A stretch of DNA of 64,000 nt, taken from Owenia fusiformis. Taxonomy: Eukaryota > Annelida > Polychaeta > Sabellida > Oweniidae. This document shows positions 18,261 to 30,967 of this stretch, piece after piece (position 1 is the first letter of the stretch; every line of letters begins with the position of its first letter). The notes beneath the pieces were generated by a model. That model did not search any database. It saw only the letters and a program-made list of their open reading frames with translations, and was not told where the DNA came from. The translations under genes and the position numbers were made by a program. The stretch covers positions 14,839,915 through 14,903,914 of the forward strand of contig CAIIXF020000001.1 in NCBI GenBank assembly GCA_903813345.2, in the 5' to 3' direction.

Positions 18261-21200
18261 AGCACACAATAGTGCATGCCTTCATTTTATTAAAATAGGA
18301 TCACTAAAGTGCCCTATAATTTTTTTAATTATGCTATAAGATAGCTGAAAACAAAATATCTCTGGACAAATGTATGTTGACAAAATGGAAAAGGAATAAA
18401 TATATTTGTCAACGTATGAAATACCTCATTGTCATTACTAATAAAATAAACTATACGAGTAAGGTTATTTGTTGACACCAAGAGTATTTGTCAGTTTGGA
18501 TTGTGATAATGGGGTAGAGGGTGAAAGGCATTATTTCTTTGTCACTGTTGGATAATTTAGGGATATCGGGGATTAGAATTCCTTATGACTGATTGACATT
18601 TACGAAAATATACTCTGCTGTAGTATATAGTTTAACCGACCTTTGCAAATGTTATTTTATTGCCCTGATATACCTTAGATGCTTTCATACAAAAACGTAC
18701 CTTATGTATCATTTATGTATCACTCATTAACTGAAAGATGCCTGCATAAAAATATCATCAAAACTAGATTTTCCAAATAACTATAATAGGCTCACCCAAA
18801 TTCAACATCAAACCACGACATGAAAGAATGTTATTTCAGAATTCCCTTCTGTTGAAGGACCAAACCCGACTATCTTAATCCGATACTCACTGGTGTATCA
18901 TCAAATTATGCTCATGCATTAAAGATGATAATGCGAGGCTGAATGCAGGTATAAAGATCCATTTATTGATGCAGATTATTTTGTGTATGCCATTCATGGA
19001 TTCTTTTAAGTTATTTCCCAGTTTTCCTTGATCCTTTGATGTACCATGGTTGGGGTAGAAGCACATTGTTCTCAATGATCATGCAAGTAATAATGATTTT
19101 TGCAATATACATGTTTCAATACAAATATTCAGTATTATTGATATCTCAAGGTAAAGACCTTACAAATACAGACGGATATTTTTTCAAGTTCAGAGTTTCA
19201 ATAAATTGACAACTCACATAATTGCATTTACTCCAGGGTGACCGAAAATATAAAATCCTCTATTTTATAGATCATAGGACAAAATTGACAAAGTTATTCC
19301 AAAATTAAGGGTTTCATCTTTTTTATTATGTTCATAATAACAATCAAGAAATGACCCAAATAATTGCAAAGACAGAAATTTCCATTTTAGAAAATTGAAT
19401 TTTGAAGTTATTTGGATGGTTATATATGAGAAGATACATATAGTATAGACAGAACATGATCTAAGTTTAAGATGCAAGGACAAAGGTGAACCGTTGCACC
19501 ATTGAATGCTACAAAGCAAGAGATTTGAATGAATTCAACCTAAATTGATAGATACTCCAAATATATAAGTACAAGTGCCAAAGGGAAAATACCAAAAACT
19601 GTTAAGAAACCTAGCAAGGTTACATAGTGATTGCATTCGCCCTGTGAATACCTGATGCAAAATACAACTTGCAAGGTCATTATACTTTTGGCATTATTTG
19701 GGATATAGCCCTATTGTTGATGTACCTATGTTGATGTACAAGAAACAGTAAAGCATTGTTTTTTCTGTTTAGCCTTCATAAAGCAATATGTAATCCACAT
19801 TGGTCCTCTGGGTGTCAAATAATAATCACCGAATGTGTCATGGGAACTCATCAAAAGTTCTGACACGCATTTTGAAAATGTTCCTTGATTGAAATTGAAT
19901 GTCCCTGCAGGTTTGAACTTTCACAAGCAACATTTATAATATATAAAACTAATAAGATCAGACTTCACTCTTCTGATTATAAGAGTCTCCAAGGAGATAT
20001 GATGGCATTTAGAACAAAGTTAGGATGCTGAAAGAATACTGTATGCATTATGCATGAACCTTTGCCTAGCTGGCTCTTGAAGACAATACAAAACTTCAAT
20101 GTTTATTGTTTATCATCATAAAGAGTCTTGTGTTAAAGGATTAGATACTCATAATTTTAATGTTTTATATTTGAAATTGTTTTTTTCCAGAAATTGCATG
20201 AAAAATAAATGAATAAGAATAAGTTTGGAGGATATTTACAAGATGATCAAAGATCCAAATCCAATACTAGTTGTATGGTCTAAACTGTTCTGACAATACG
20301 ACATGAACGATAATTCAATTTCTAATTTATTTTGTGTAATGAGATTGCTGTGTTACTGCCTATTAAAACTGCCCAAATAAGGCTACTCATGAGTCTGGAA
20401 TCTAATTTATATGTCATGTGCCATATGACAATTACAATATATTATTCTAGGTAACATGGAAAAATAATAGGCAGTAATACAGCATGTCATTATGATCTTT
20501 GAAAAATGGAAAGTAAAGGTGCAAAAAGTCAAGAAGGGGTGCAAGGTGTTAATAACACTGTCCATGTGAACCATTACATTCCCCAAAGTGGAATCATTTC
20601 AAAATGAAACTTACACTTTGTGTTGACCACCTGAAGTGCACAAATTTCTTAATCAATTGTCTGAAAGGAGATCTGCAATCATTTTCCAAGTGGAGAGGAA
20701 TATCAAATTTTACTTGATGCCTAAGTTAACAATATTACTAAGTATTGCTAAAAAATTCTCCTTTCTTACATCTTCGTCTCCCGAATGATTTTTTTATTTG
20801 GTGATAGTTTGACTACTGAGTCTTCTGACAGACCAAGTGATATTCAAGACATTTGTCTTGCCTGAATGAAAGATAAGTCAATAGCGATAAAATATATAGC
20901 ATAGACATTCCAGGAAACTAGCAACTTAATAATGTGTTCTGGAGAAAAAAGACACGAATCCACATTTCACTTAGCCACAGAGCACTTTTATTTTACCTAA
21001 GAGTTGTTCAGTCTCAGTTAAAGTAGTGTAGCATTTACACGCACTGTTAACATTTATTTAGATTACTTGGTAATGAGCACACCTGTGAATGCTTTGATGT
21101 ACACAGGTAATCCAGCTCACCTGAAACTAGACAAAATCACCTGTAAATAATTCAATTAGACCTAACACTTTCTTGCCTTCAGCTGAGGTTGTTATTTTAA

Positions 21201-24200
21201 CAGCCAGTTTATAAAGGCAAACTAACATACCCATTCAATTACATAAAAGGATTGACTCAAGTCTTATGTAGATCTTACAGGTTGGAACTTGCTTGCAAAG
21301 TTAAGTCAACCAGCTAAACAGGATAATAAAACTATCTCTGTTCTTTAAACGATAAATTTTGTCAACCTAATCCACCTAACAAAAGGAAGCCTCACATCAG
21401 CCTTTTATATTACCCATTGCTTTACTAGTTGGAATCATACATTTGGATAATTATTTAAATCTATTATAAATCAAAACTGGAATTACTCTTCCAACCTAAT
21501 GGTTTCAATATTAGATATATTGGAGCATTCAAAACATTTTATCACACCTCGGATCATAAAACAGCGTAATCAACCCAAGACGTGAAAAAGTAACACAACC
21601 ATATCCCAAAAGAGCCATCAGACCAAAATAAAGAATGCGCAATCATACGTTAGGGTGTGTTATATGTGAAATATTAGTCTCCAATGTATTTCGCCAGACA
21701 GGCACCTTTTGCATTACATGTAAAAAGATTGAGACATTTTCATATAGACACTGCTTCACTAATCAGAAGAATACTGCATAGAGTAAACATAAAGATAAGA
21801 CCAACTGTCATTGAAACTCATACATGCAATCATTCAGGACAATCAGAAACATGAAAAACCACAGACTGGTGGAATATGAATAGTAATATGTTATAAGATA
21901 TCTTGTATGTAAGAGAAATAACATATTATGCAAAATGAGGTTGAGAGGGTTTATCATGCAAAGAATAACAATTTAAAACATGCCTTGAAGGGGCTAGTAC
22001 TCAATGTACTATTGCATCCTTATTGTTGCTCTTTTAATATTAAAAACCTGTTACCTTTCAACTTCTAGTATTTGAAGCAATCTATGGTATGACATATTAG
22101 ATATATTTAGAACTGCAATTGATTCTGTATCTTCATCTCAATAGATGTGCTAATCAATTACATAATTCTTGTGTTTGCTCATGTCTTGGTGTAAATTACT
22201 GGAAGACTACATTGAGTGTTATGTTCTTATTTCATTTACGTATGCAAAAAGCCTTGAAAAGTGGATTGATGCATTGAGGTATTGTTGATATAAGTGTCAA
22301 TATATTGTATTAATGAAAGCATGAAAAACAGTGATAATGAATTTATCCATGTTTCAATGTTGTTCAGTAGAATTATGTGATCAGGTGTGAGGCACCTCTG
22401 GATTCTTGATTACCTAAAGTATGCTTGCCACTATGCACTATTTAATATAGAACTGCTCCTAGCAGAGCTTTGATATTCCCTTGGATATCTTAATATGATA
22501 AATGTGATCTTAAAATAGACAAGCTGGTTATAAATAGCTCTGTGATGATCTGGGCAAGGCATCTGGATGTGGAATATTAGTGCAATCATGCATTAGATAA
22601 ACCTCTGGTATCATAACCCAAACAGAAACCTAATTTCAAAATGTTCTGTACCTTGTCATTGATTACTCAAAGACACAGTAACCTGAAGGGAGAAAACTTT
22701 GGACAGGCAATGGAAATATAGTTGCAATCAATCAGAGAATATGTTATGCATGAACAATTTCCATCAAACAATAGTACTATGAACCTAGAACCTTAAAATG
22801 AATTCTTGAAATAAAGGTTGATAGCTTAGATATTTGCCATTCATATCAAAATACATGTTCTAATTTTTATACATTTCATAAAGAACAAAAGCAGCCTAAA
22901 AGGCCAACAGACAGTTTCAAGGGACAAAAATGTACAATTGGTATAACAGACACCATTCAGTGACAGAAAGCTCAAATCCGAACCACAAACTGAATTGTAA
23001 CATTCCCTTTCACAGGAAAGGGGGAGGAGATTATGAGTATAGTCTCTTATTTTCTCATACTTATAGAGCTGTATCTGAGAAGACACAACCTAGACCCTTT
23101 GGGGCTCTTGAACTTTAGGTTCTCTCACACCACATCCAATGAATGGTTGATGTATAAAATCATGCACATTGTATGCAAAGCTTTTCTGACAGTATAAGCC
23201 AAGCTTACTATGAAGTGGATATGTCCTAACAGTTCATAGCATCAACACATTTGCATGTTTATTCATACTTTCAAAAAATGATTAATATTTGTCAAGTGGA
23301 CAGAAGATTAGTGTGCAGCAGAAATCAGAATAATCCATATCTAGTTCTTTGGAACACCATCTCAATTTTGATAAATGGACAAGCAATTAGAGAGTTTCCT
23401 GAGAACTGCACCAGCCAACATGACCTGTGTAGAGGAGTCAAGAAGGGGAAATGACTACAGGGCTGAAAATAGCATGCCATATCTCTGAGATGAAGTAGTT
23501 TACATGTAGCTATCATCATCAATAAGAGAAATGAGATGCCTATCTAAGCCAACCTGCTGTCACCACATTCTATATCTGGAAAAGACGGCTATTTCTTGAC
23601 AGAATTACGCCATTAGAAGCTTAACATATAGTATTTTTAAGGTTTCATTTTTCTGGAATCAGAGAAGTCTAGTCATTCCTATAAACATCCTGCTGTCATA
23701 TCTCTTACCTGAGAACACCTGTGCAGTAGACCACATGGGTGCTTTTTCGATTTGATAATATTAATATGCTTTACTGCTGCCATATAGCAGGGAACAGGCT
23801 CGAAACTTACCAATTACAAGTATCAAATAGACTGCTGTACCAAAACATGAGATTACAGGTACATTTACAGGGCTATAAGGAAATGGAAATATATTTGTCC
23901 TAACAGTGTTAATGTCTGTCTTAAATACATTGTCATTTATTCAGTCTTAATCAAGAAAAATGTTTGTGTGAATGGGGATGTACAAAGGGCAATATTTGGA
24001 ATAACATCCAAGAAGGCCACAAATTATTTTTTTAGAAAATGCACAACATAGTGTACCAAATTAAATACATATCTTAACCTCAATGATACATAAACAAAGG
24101 GGAAAGACACATGAGTATCAAGTAATATAGCAATACCTGTTATAAGGAAAACAAACCTCCAATATCCAAAATATGATAAACAAAGAAACAATGTGTAACA

Positions 24201-27200
24201 CACCCTCCATCAACCATTAAGGAATCATTATCACAATACAAAACCACAAATCATTAGACATTTCATTCATACTCATTAGATGACATGTTGACACACAAAT
24301 GAATACCAGTATACCCAGAACACATATATATATTACCATTTCTAAACTCATTGATTAATGGTTGATATCTTATTTTTGCAATGAACAATGAATTAATACT
24401 CACATACAGTGCTTTAACCCATTGGACTTGTTCACTGGAAATAGAAATATTGTATAAGATTGAAATACTCACAAACTGTCTTGGTATGTAACTCATATAA
24501 GCAAAATTAATACTATTAAACACTGAGCTGACTAACACACTGGTCACATTTGTGTCAGGTGCCCTAGCTTGTGCCAGCTGATTTTGGCCTAAAACTCATC
24601 AGCCAAACGCCAGTTCAGAAACAAGAGCAAATCTGACTGAGGTATAAACAAAAGGTACCTTGCACATTTCATGATTGAGTTACATATATTAATAATTTCT
24701 GTCATTTATTGAAAATAAACTGCGACATGTAAATATAAAGCAAAATGTATCTGCATCACATACATTACCATATATTACCTTTACTGGCACAATCCAAATT
24801 CATAAAAGTTGTTGTTACTCATTGACTTCATATGCCATGGTGCACATGTGGACAGCCATACAGAATCACAGCAGTTGCAATCACTGAAAATAAAAATACT
24901 GGTGTTAATTTATGGACAAGTATGTATTGCAGGAAAGTATACCCCAACTATCCCAAATCATAATCAAAGATGAAAAGAAACGTTGTCTAATAATCCCACC
25001 ATTTAAGTACCAATATCACAATCCACGACCATAACACCAAGGGACATTTCTTTCATACTGAAGTCAATACAATACATCAAGACATTCCTGATACTCATCT
25101 TATCTTTCTGTTTCAATAGAAACTCAAGCCTGGACATGAATGAGATGTTACGGCATACCATTATGGTACTATTTCAGGATAAAGGACCATTTGGTCACAT
25201 CTAAATTCAAATGGGGCAATTTTTTATTTTGTAAATAATATTGGAGTCTTATTACATAACATGAAGATGTTTCATTTTCTTGCTCTTGTTTGTAACACTT
25301 TCTTTTTTCCCTTTGGCACTTTTGTATACATATTTGTACTGTTTGAATCATAGACATCACAAAGTTGACTTCAATTCAACTTCCAAACATAAGTAGTGGT
25401 AATTATGTCAAATGAACCAATTTACTTGATACTTTAAGAGATTTATGAAACACAGGATTTAGACTGTCGTTCTAAAAAGAGTGCACTCAATCTCCACTTC
25501 TTTTCTAAACATAGTTGATGGCTAACATTAGAGGCTTTAATTACCAACTTAATTATGAGTAATTATTACCAAAATAGCCATACTTACCTGTACTCAGGCA
25601 GTCAGGAACATCTAATTCTACGATCTTCTGTTTTCTTGAATTCTGCTCGATTGTACTTTGTCATCAAATAAGGACTTCTCATATTTTTAACCTTTCTTTT
25701 GCGCATTTAGTAAATTATGGATGTACAATATTTTCAAAAATACAACAAAATCAAAATGTTCTCCTAAAATGTTATTCAAAAACACCTTTTGACAAAAAGG
25801 AAGATTACACTCTAAATTTGCCTGGAATTATCACTTTAACAAAATTATGTACAATATCCAAAATGACAGGGCACCCTCCTATGTAACTGATATATTTCTA
25901 CCATTCAAATACCACAATCCAAGATAACTCTGATATCCTCGTGACTACCAAATACCTCCTAATATATCTTCAAAATTCAGAAGATCACCATGCATTCAGT
26001 TGTTGGAAAAATGGGACTCAGTTCCCAAGAATATCAAAAATAGCCCAACTTCTTACTCCTTCAAACAAGAGATCATATGTAAAAACAAAATTATATCAAC
26101 TTCCAGTTTAACTTTATCACAATCTCAAGAAATCATACTTAACAAATGAGAGTTGACTTATTTTTAACTTCATCTTCAAACCCATCTTGTCAGAAAAATA
26201 CATATTTTCACATATTCTATGTTCTTTTTAAAAGACTGAACCTAAAATGCTAACCTCTTAGTGACTGGTCACTAATATTGCGAACATCAATATTGTAAAC
26301 AATGATATAAAGAAATAAAACAAATTATAAAAAATGCTATAAGGCAAAGTGGTCTCAACTTTCCACATTGCCTTTTAATTAACGAAAATAAAAAAGAATA
26401 CTGCAAGACTTTCATAACTTGTAGAAGAAATGTCACACTCTGCACAAATCCCCAAAACTTCCCTTTTTTCGAAAACATCAATTAGTGGAATACAATAAAG
26501 ATAAAAGACATTCAAGATGCATTTGGAACATTGTTATGAAAGCTAATAGCATTATATCTCTGATTAGAAATTTCTTGCATTTGACATGTCAATGGAAACA
26601 TAAAGTATAATCTACAATTTAGTTCAGTGAAGTGTACAAACAACTTTTCTATAATTTCTTTGTATGAGAGCACATAGAAAGGTTTATTCAAAGACAAAAT
26701 TAGGCTGGAACCTCTTTAAACCATATTTATCATATTGGGATTTGTTTTTCAAATGTTTATGCTCTTTAGATGTCCTCTTTCATCCTTGACCTGACATACT
26801 GATATTTTGTACTATTCTATAAGACTGTAACAAGAGTGTTAAGTAAAACCCCTTAAACAATATACAACTGGATTTTTGCAACAAATAATTACAATGATCG
26901 TGCCATTAAATAAAAAATCTCCTTTAAATATATTCTCCCGTGGAGAAATCATGCAATTTTTATTTGAATTAAATACTTTTATGAAAAATATCCAACAGCT
27001 TAGCATCATTACATAAATTGAAATCCTTTTAGCTTTAGAAAATTGTAACGTGATGGATAACCTATAAACTGCAAATAGGGCATCCATGAAAATCTGAAAA
27101 ATATCTGATATATTTATGGCAAATATCCATAGCATACATGTTCAATGCTGTAAGCAGAGTATTCAATCAGGTCAGGAATGTGAAATTCTCATTTATGAAT

Positions 27201-27217
27201 GTATTGTTAATAAATCA
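18261..27217 (+). other. Intron 1, middle part: no gene seen; one small inverted repeat
   Basis: About 9 kb of AT-rich sequence without a supported exon on either strand. An inverted repeat with arms of about 20 bp (GCTGTGTTACTGCCTATTA and its near-complement) lies at 20347-20484. A minus-strand donor-like site (CAG|GTAAGT, near 25583) follows only about 24 open codons and was not accepted as an exon. Confidence 0.55.
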
Positions 27218-27882
27218 ATTAGAGGGGGGGGTGTATAGAGATATTGTATATCGTATAAGAGGCTGAAAATTTATTGTATATTGTATAAGAGGGGGCAAAA
27301 TTTATCGTATATGGTATAAGAGCTGTAAAAAATATGGTATATGGTATAATAGAAAATATGGTATCTAGAATTAAAAAAGGCTAATTATGAAGAAAGTGCA
27401 CCCTAAAGTTCCCCATTGTGCCAACTCTCTTACTGTAACCGTGTTGGAAAAACATGGAAAAGTAGTCTCTCTAATTGGTTCCACATTCCAGGTCAATCAA
27501 TACTGTAAGTTTAGAAAAAATCCTTCTCAAACTAAGAGATCTAGCTGATTTTTGGTAGAAAATTCAACAAATCTTGAAGATTCATTTTTCAAGAGAAAGT
27601 TTACAATTGAATGGCTAAATGAATAGACGCAGTGGACGGGGGAATATGTTAGGTCTTCTTGGATTTTTTTGAACTGTGGAGTTCTAAAATAAAAGATCTA
27701 TTAAAAAAGTGCAGCGTCGACAATGTGCAAATGCCAATTTTTTGCTATAAATCAACCAACAGGGGTCTACACCTGTAATAAATACTTGTAAGTGAAGTAA
27801 TTATCACAAAACTATTGTCATCATTGGTTTTGTAAAACACGTTACCATACGTTATATAAAAAGTAATCTAACGTTATCAAAA

Positions 27883-28070
27883 TTGAACGGAGGGGGGAGT
27901 AATATGTCTATAAGACATATGAAAACTTCCATTAACTCCATATGTCCCCATTTTTCACTTTTCAGAGTTGTAACATCAAGTACACAAATTTTTGGAAATT
28001 TCTTCCACCTTAAAGACATATTACTCCACCCCCCCCCCCCTCCGTTCACTCCCCCCCCCCCTCCGTTCAA
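27883..28070. mobile_element. Nested small TIR element (188 bp)
   Basis: The ends are TTGAACGGAGGGGGG and, inverted, CCCCTCCGTTCAA. Just inside are AGTAATATGTCTATAAG and its near-complement CTTAAAGACATATTACT. A second CTCCGTTCA copy makes the right end look duplicated. Poly-C and poly-G runs give artificial proline- and glycine-rich open frames on the two strands. It is nested in the 27225-30039 element. Confidence 0.65.
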
Positions 28071-28409
28071 TTATTCGATTATTTTTATCTATCATTTGGA
28101 AAATTATTTTAAAAAACCGGCAAAGAATTTTGTGATAAAAACGTTGCTTATATATTTATTACAGGTCGTACAGACCATTGTTGCTTGATTTATAGCAAAA
28201 ACATTGGCATTTGCACGTTGGCGATGTTGAATCATCTTAACTTTGATGAAAAATATGGTCACTATGGCTACTCCGTGTTTCGGGGTATGTGGGATAAATC
28301 ATTAAAATATTTGAGTATAAAGTGTTCATACAGCGCATGTTTTAATACAAGCATCACAATGCTAATATAGCATAATATAGCAAAAGGTTTTTATTTGGTC
28401 TTCAAACTG

Positions 28410-28911
28410 TCATATGTTGGATTTCGGCTATTTATTGGGGATTTGAACAGGTGCATACTGTATGTTAGGCCAATGCATTAACTCCAGATCAAGCAATTTG
28501 ATTGAGCAATTGATGATAATTTGGACTTTGAGACAGGGAAGGTTTTTTCTGAAATTTTGTTCTGATTTTTAGCCCTTTCCATATTCCACTCATGTGATCC
28601 ATTGTTTTCAGCTAAATTTTGGTCATTCAAAATTGATGTCTTTAAAACCCCTGCATGAATCATATTTTCATTTAAAATGCAACAGAGTGATCGATGCAAC
28701 AAACATTGAAAAACAGGTGTGGAAAGGACTGGAAATCAGGACAACATTACAGAAAAAACATGTTGATGGGGTGCAAATTTGCACCTTCCCTGACTTAAAG
28801 TCCAAATTATTTTATGATCTCTATAAATTGCTTGTCCTGGAGTTAATGCATTGGCCTAACATATGCACCTGTTCAAATCCTCAGAAAATAGCCAAAATCC
28901 AATATATGACT
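28410..28911. repeat. About 500-bp imperfect palindrome (foldback element)
   Basis: Left-arm words such as GATTTGAACAGGTGCATA, GTTAGGCCAATGCATTAACT and TTTTCTGAAATTTTGTTCTG have close reverse complements on the right arm. The arms are about 190 bp each and flank a loop near 28600-28715. The structure explains the 122-codon open frame across it, which is not a gene. It is nested inside the larger element at 27225-30039. Confidence 0.8.
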
Positions 28912-30660
28912 GAAATCTGTTGCGATATCGTCTGTGGTCCTTTAAAAGAAAGTTATTTCTAGTTGCATAGAGTAGTTTTCATTCTCATCAAGACATCTTT
29001 GCCTTGAAATCATTCGTGAAACATGTGGTTTGAACTTTATGGAAATTTGCTTTATTTTGACACACCTTTATTTAACTTATACTGTCTTTAAGGCTGCCTT
29101 ATCTGAAACCCCGAAGTGTCTCTTGTTTCAAATGTTTAAACAATCAAGTCTCGTCTTGTCTTTATTTCAAACTCTAATTTCCAGACTCGAGTCCAATCAA
29201 AAATGAATTATCTACATGGAAGTTTGTGAAGTCCTTTATTTCTGAAACTGTTTTCAATACTTAATATTTTCAGGTAACTGCTTTACAAAATCATTGTGCA
29301 TTGTGAATCTTCATTACCTATCTGATACATATTTTCCTCGGCAAACTTTATTTTCATAGAACACATGATGAATCTTTTATTCCACATTCTCAATTTTGCA
29401 TCAATTACTCGTATGTTTCAAGGATTTTTTTCCCTGGCTCACTATGAAGGATTCCATTGACATTAAAATATGTCATGGGAAAGTAGGTCATAAGAAAGAG
29501 GAACACTGAGTTCCACCCATTCCAATGATGCAGGTTTTGTGCTAATTTTGAATATCTTTATGGTACTTTTACAGGTAATGAGCTAATGGCTTTAGCAAAT
29601 TGCAGAAATGTTAAAGTTAGTTTTTTGGTCAAAGTAGGTTGTGAAATCACTAAAGATAAGTCATGAATCTTATATCATAAATGTGTTTTAAATCAACTTG
29701 TTTACCTGAAAATAAAATGTGGTCACAGCTTTTCTGAACATGCGGATGTACCCGAATGGTGTCTTATTCATAATGTAATAAATGAAATCATTGTGGTATG
29801 TATGTGGAGTCTATTTCCCTTATAATAATACATTTACTTTAGTACATGGATTCTCTCCTAATATTATTTCCTTATAAATATCCAAACTTTAATCAAAAGC
29901 AGTTTCAAAATTATCGTATATTGTATTTCACCTAAAATATTGTATATGGTATAAAAGGGGTGAAAAAATATTGTATATGGTATAAGAGAGCTGAAAAATA
30001 TTGTATATGCATTTCCAAGACCCTCTATACACCCCCCCCATTAGAGTTAAAATGAACATCATCAGGTCTAAAACTTTGCTCTGTGACCCTGCACTATGTT
30101 ATTAAATTGCTTGATATTTAACCTAATACCTAAAATAAGCCGAGTAAAATATGCAATAACAGATTCCTAATGCATCATGGGGATTATAGCCATTGTTCTA
30201 ATACATTTCATGGGTTGCACATCACATCCTTTCTTTTTTAACTAATACAGACTACAGGTGTATTGAACTAGTCACTGAAGGGTCAATAACTGTTTCCTGG
30301 GATGAAAGCTTTGTTAATGCGTATTGCTATCGTATTTGGAACATTGTGCTCTCATTTAATTTTGCATTCATTTAACACAGAATCTAGTCCCACACCATTT
30401 TTAAAACCGTTTTGTAAAAATCATAAGAATTCATATTCTGCCTTATGGAAATCATTTCAATGCATATTTTATATCAATTAGAATAAAAAAAATCTTGGAA
30501 TAATAATATATATACTTTGTGAAATATGATAAGAGGATTGAGTCATTTATTTATTCCTGTTTATCCTATGCCAAGTAGAGTTTTAGGGAGATAAGTTGGT
30601 AAGATATATCCCGTATCCTGATTTTGAGGTTTCCATATCCAGAACCTCCATATCTCCCGC

Positions 30661-30720
30661 CATATCTCCCGCTTCGGTGCATATCTTCCCGCTTCCGGTG
30701 CATATCTTCCCGCTTCCGGT
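30661..30720. repeat. Three tandem copies of a 19-21 bp unit
   Basis: Units CATATCTCCCGCTTCGGTG, CATATCTTCCCGCTTCCGGT plus G, and CATATCTTCCCGCTTCCGGT lie head to tail, with a partial unit just upstream. The local GC content is higher than in the flanks. Confidence 0.85.
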
Positions 30721-30827
30721 AATGCAATAAAATGACTTTGCATATGAATGATTTGTATATTTTTACACCTTGTAGTATTGAAATGACTATATGCCCCTGA
30801 AAACTCAACTTGGTATAGGATAAAGCA

Positions 30828-30967
30828 GTTATGTACGGTCGGTTTGGATATAGGGTTCATCCCTCGTGAGATATGCACATCTACCTTCGGTCCCTACGGT
30901 CCCTCAGGTAGATATGCATATATCCCTCTGGATAAACCCCATATCCAAAACCTCCCAGTACATAACC
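30828..30967. repeat. About 140-bp hairpin
   Basis: The left arm starts GTTATGTACGGTCGGTTTGG and the right arm is its imperfect complement, ending CCCAGTACATAACC. The centre is a smaller perfect hairpin (CTACCTTCGGTCC and TACGGTCCCTCAGGTAG region). The ATATCC and GGATAT words are shared with the tandem repeat 110 bp upstream, so both may belong to one repeat. Confidence 0.7.

Larger units (their letters stand above)
27225..30039. mobile_element. 2.8-kb non-autonomous element with short TIRs and direct subterminal repeats
   Basis: The left end is GGGGGGGTGTATAGAG and the right end CTCTATACACCCCCCCC, a perfect inverted repeat apart from the ambiguous length of the G run. It is flanked by ATTAGAG on both sides (27218-27224 and 30040-30046), so the target duplication is 6-7 bp. 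Inside each end lie repeats of a roughly 30-bp unit resembling TATTGTATATGGTATAAGAG. They run in the same orientation at both ends rather than mirrored. No transposase is visible. Smaller foldback elements sit inside it. A duplication of 6-8 bp would fit several DNA-transposon superfamilies; I do not assign one. Confidence 0.72.

Noticed and set aside
25570-25720. Minus-strand CAG|GTAAGT donor after a short open frame
   Set aside because: Only about 24 open codons and no acceptor upstream; a 9-base donor match is expected by chance at this scale.
28594-28962. 122-codon plus-strand open frame
   Set aside because: It crosses the loop and right arm of a 500-bp palindrome, so it is repeat-derived.
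30561-30878. Minus-strand frames of 80 and 105 codons with GREDMHRK-type repeats
   Set aside because: They translate the 21-bp tandem repeat and the neighbouring hairpin.
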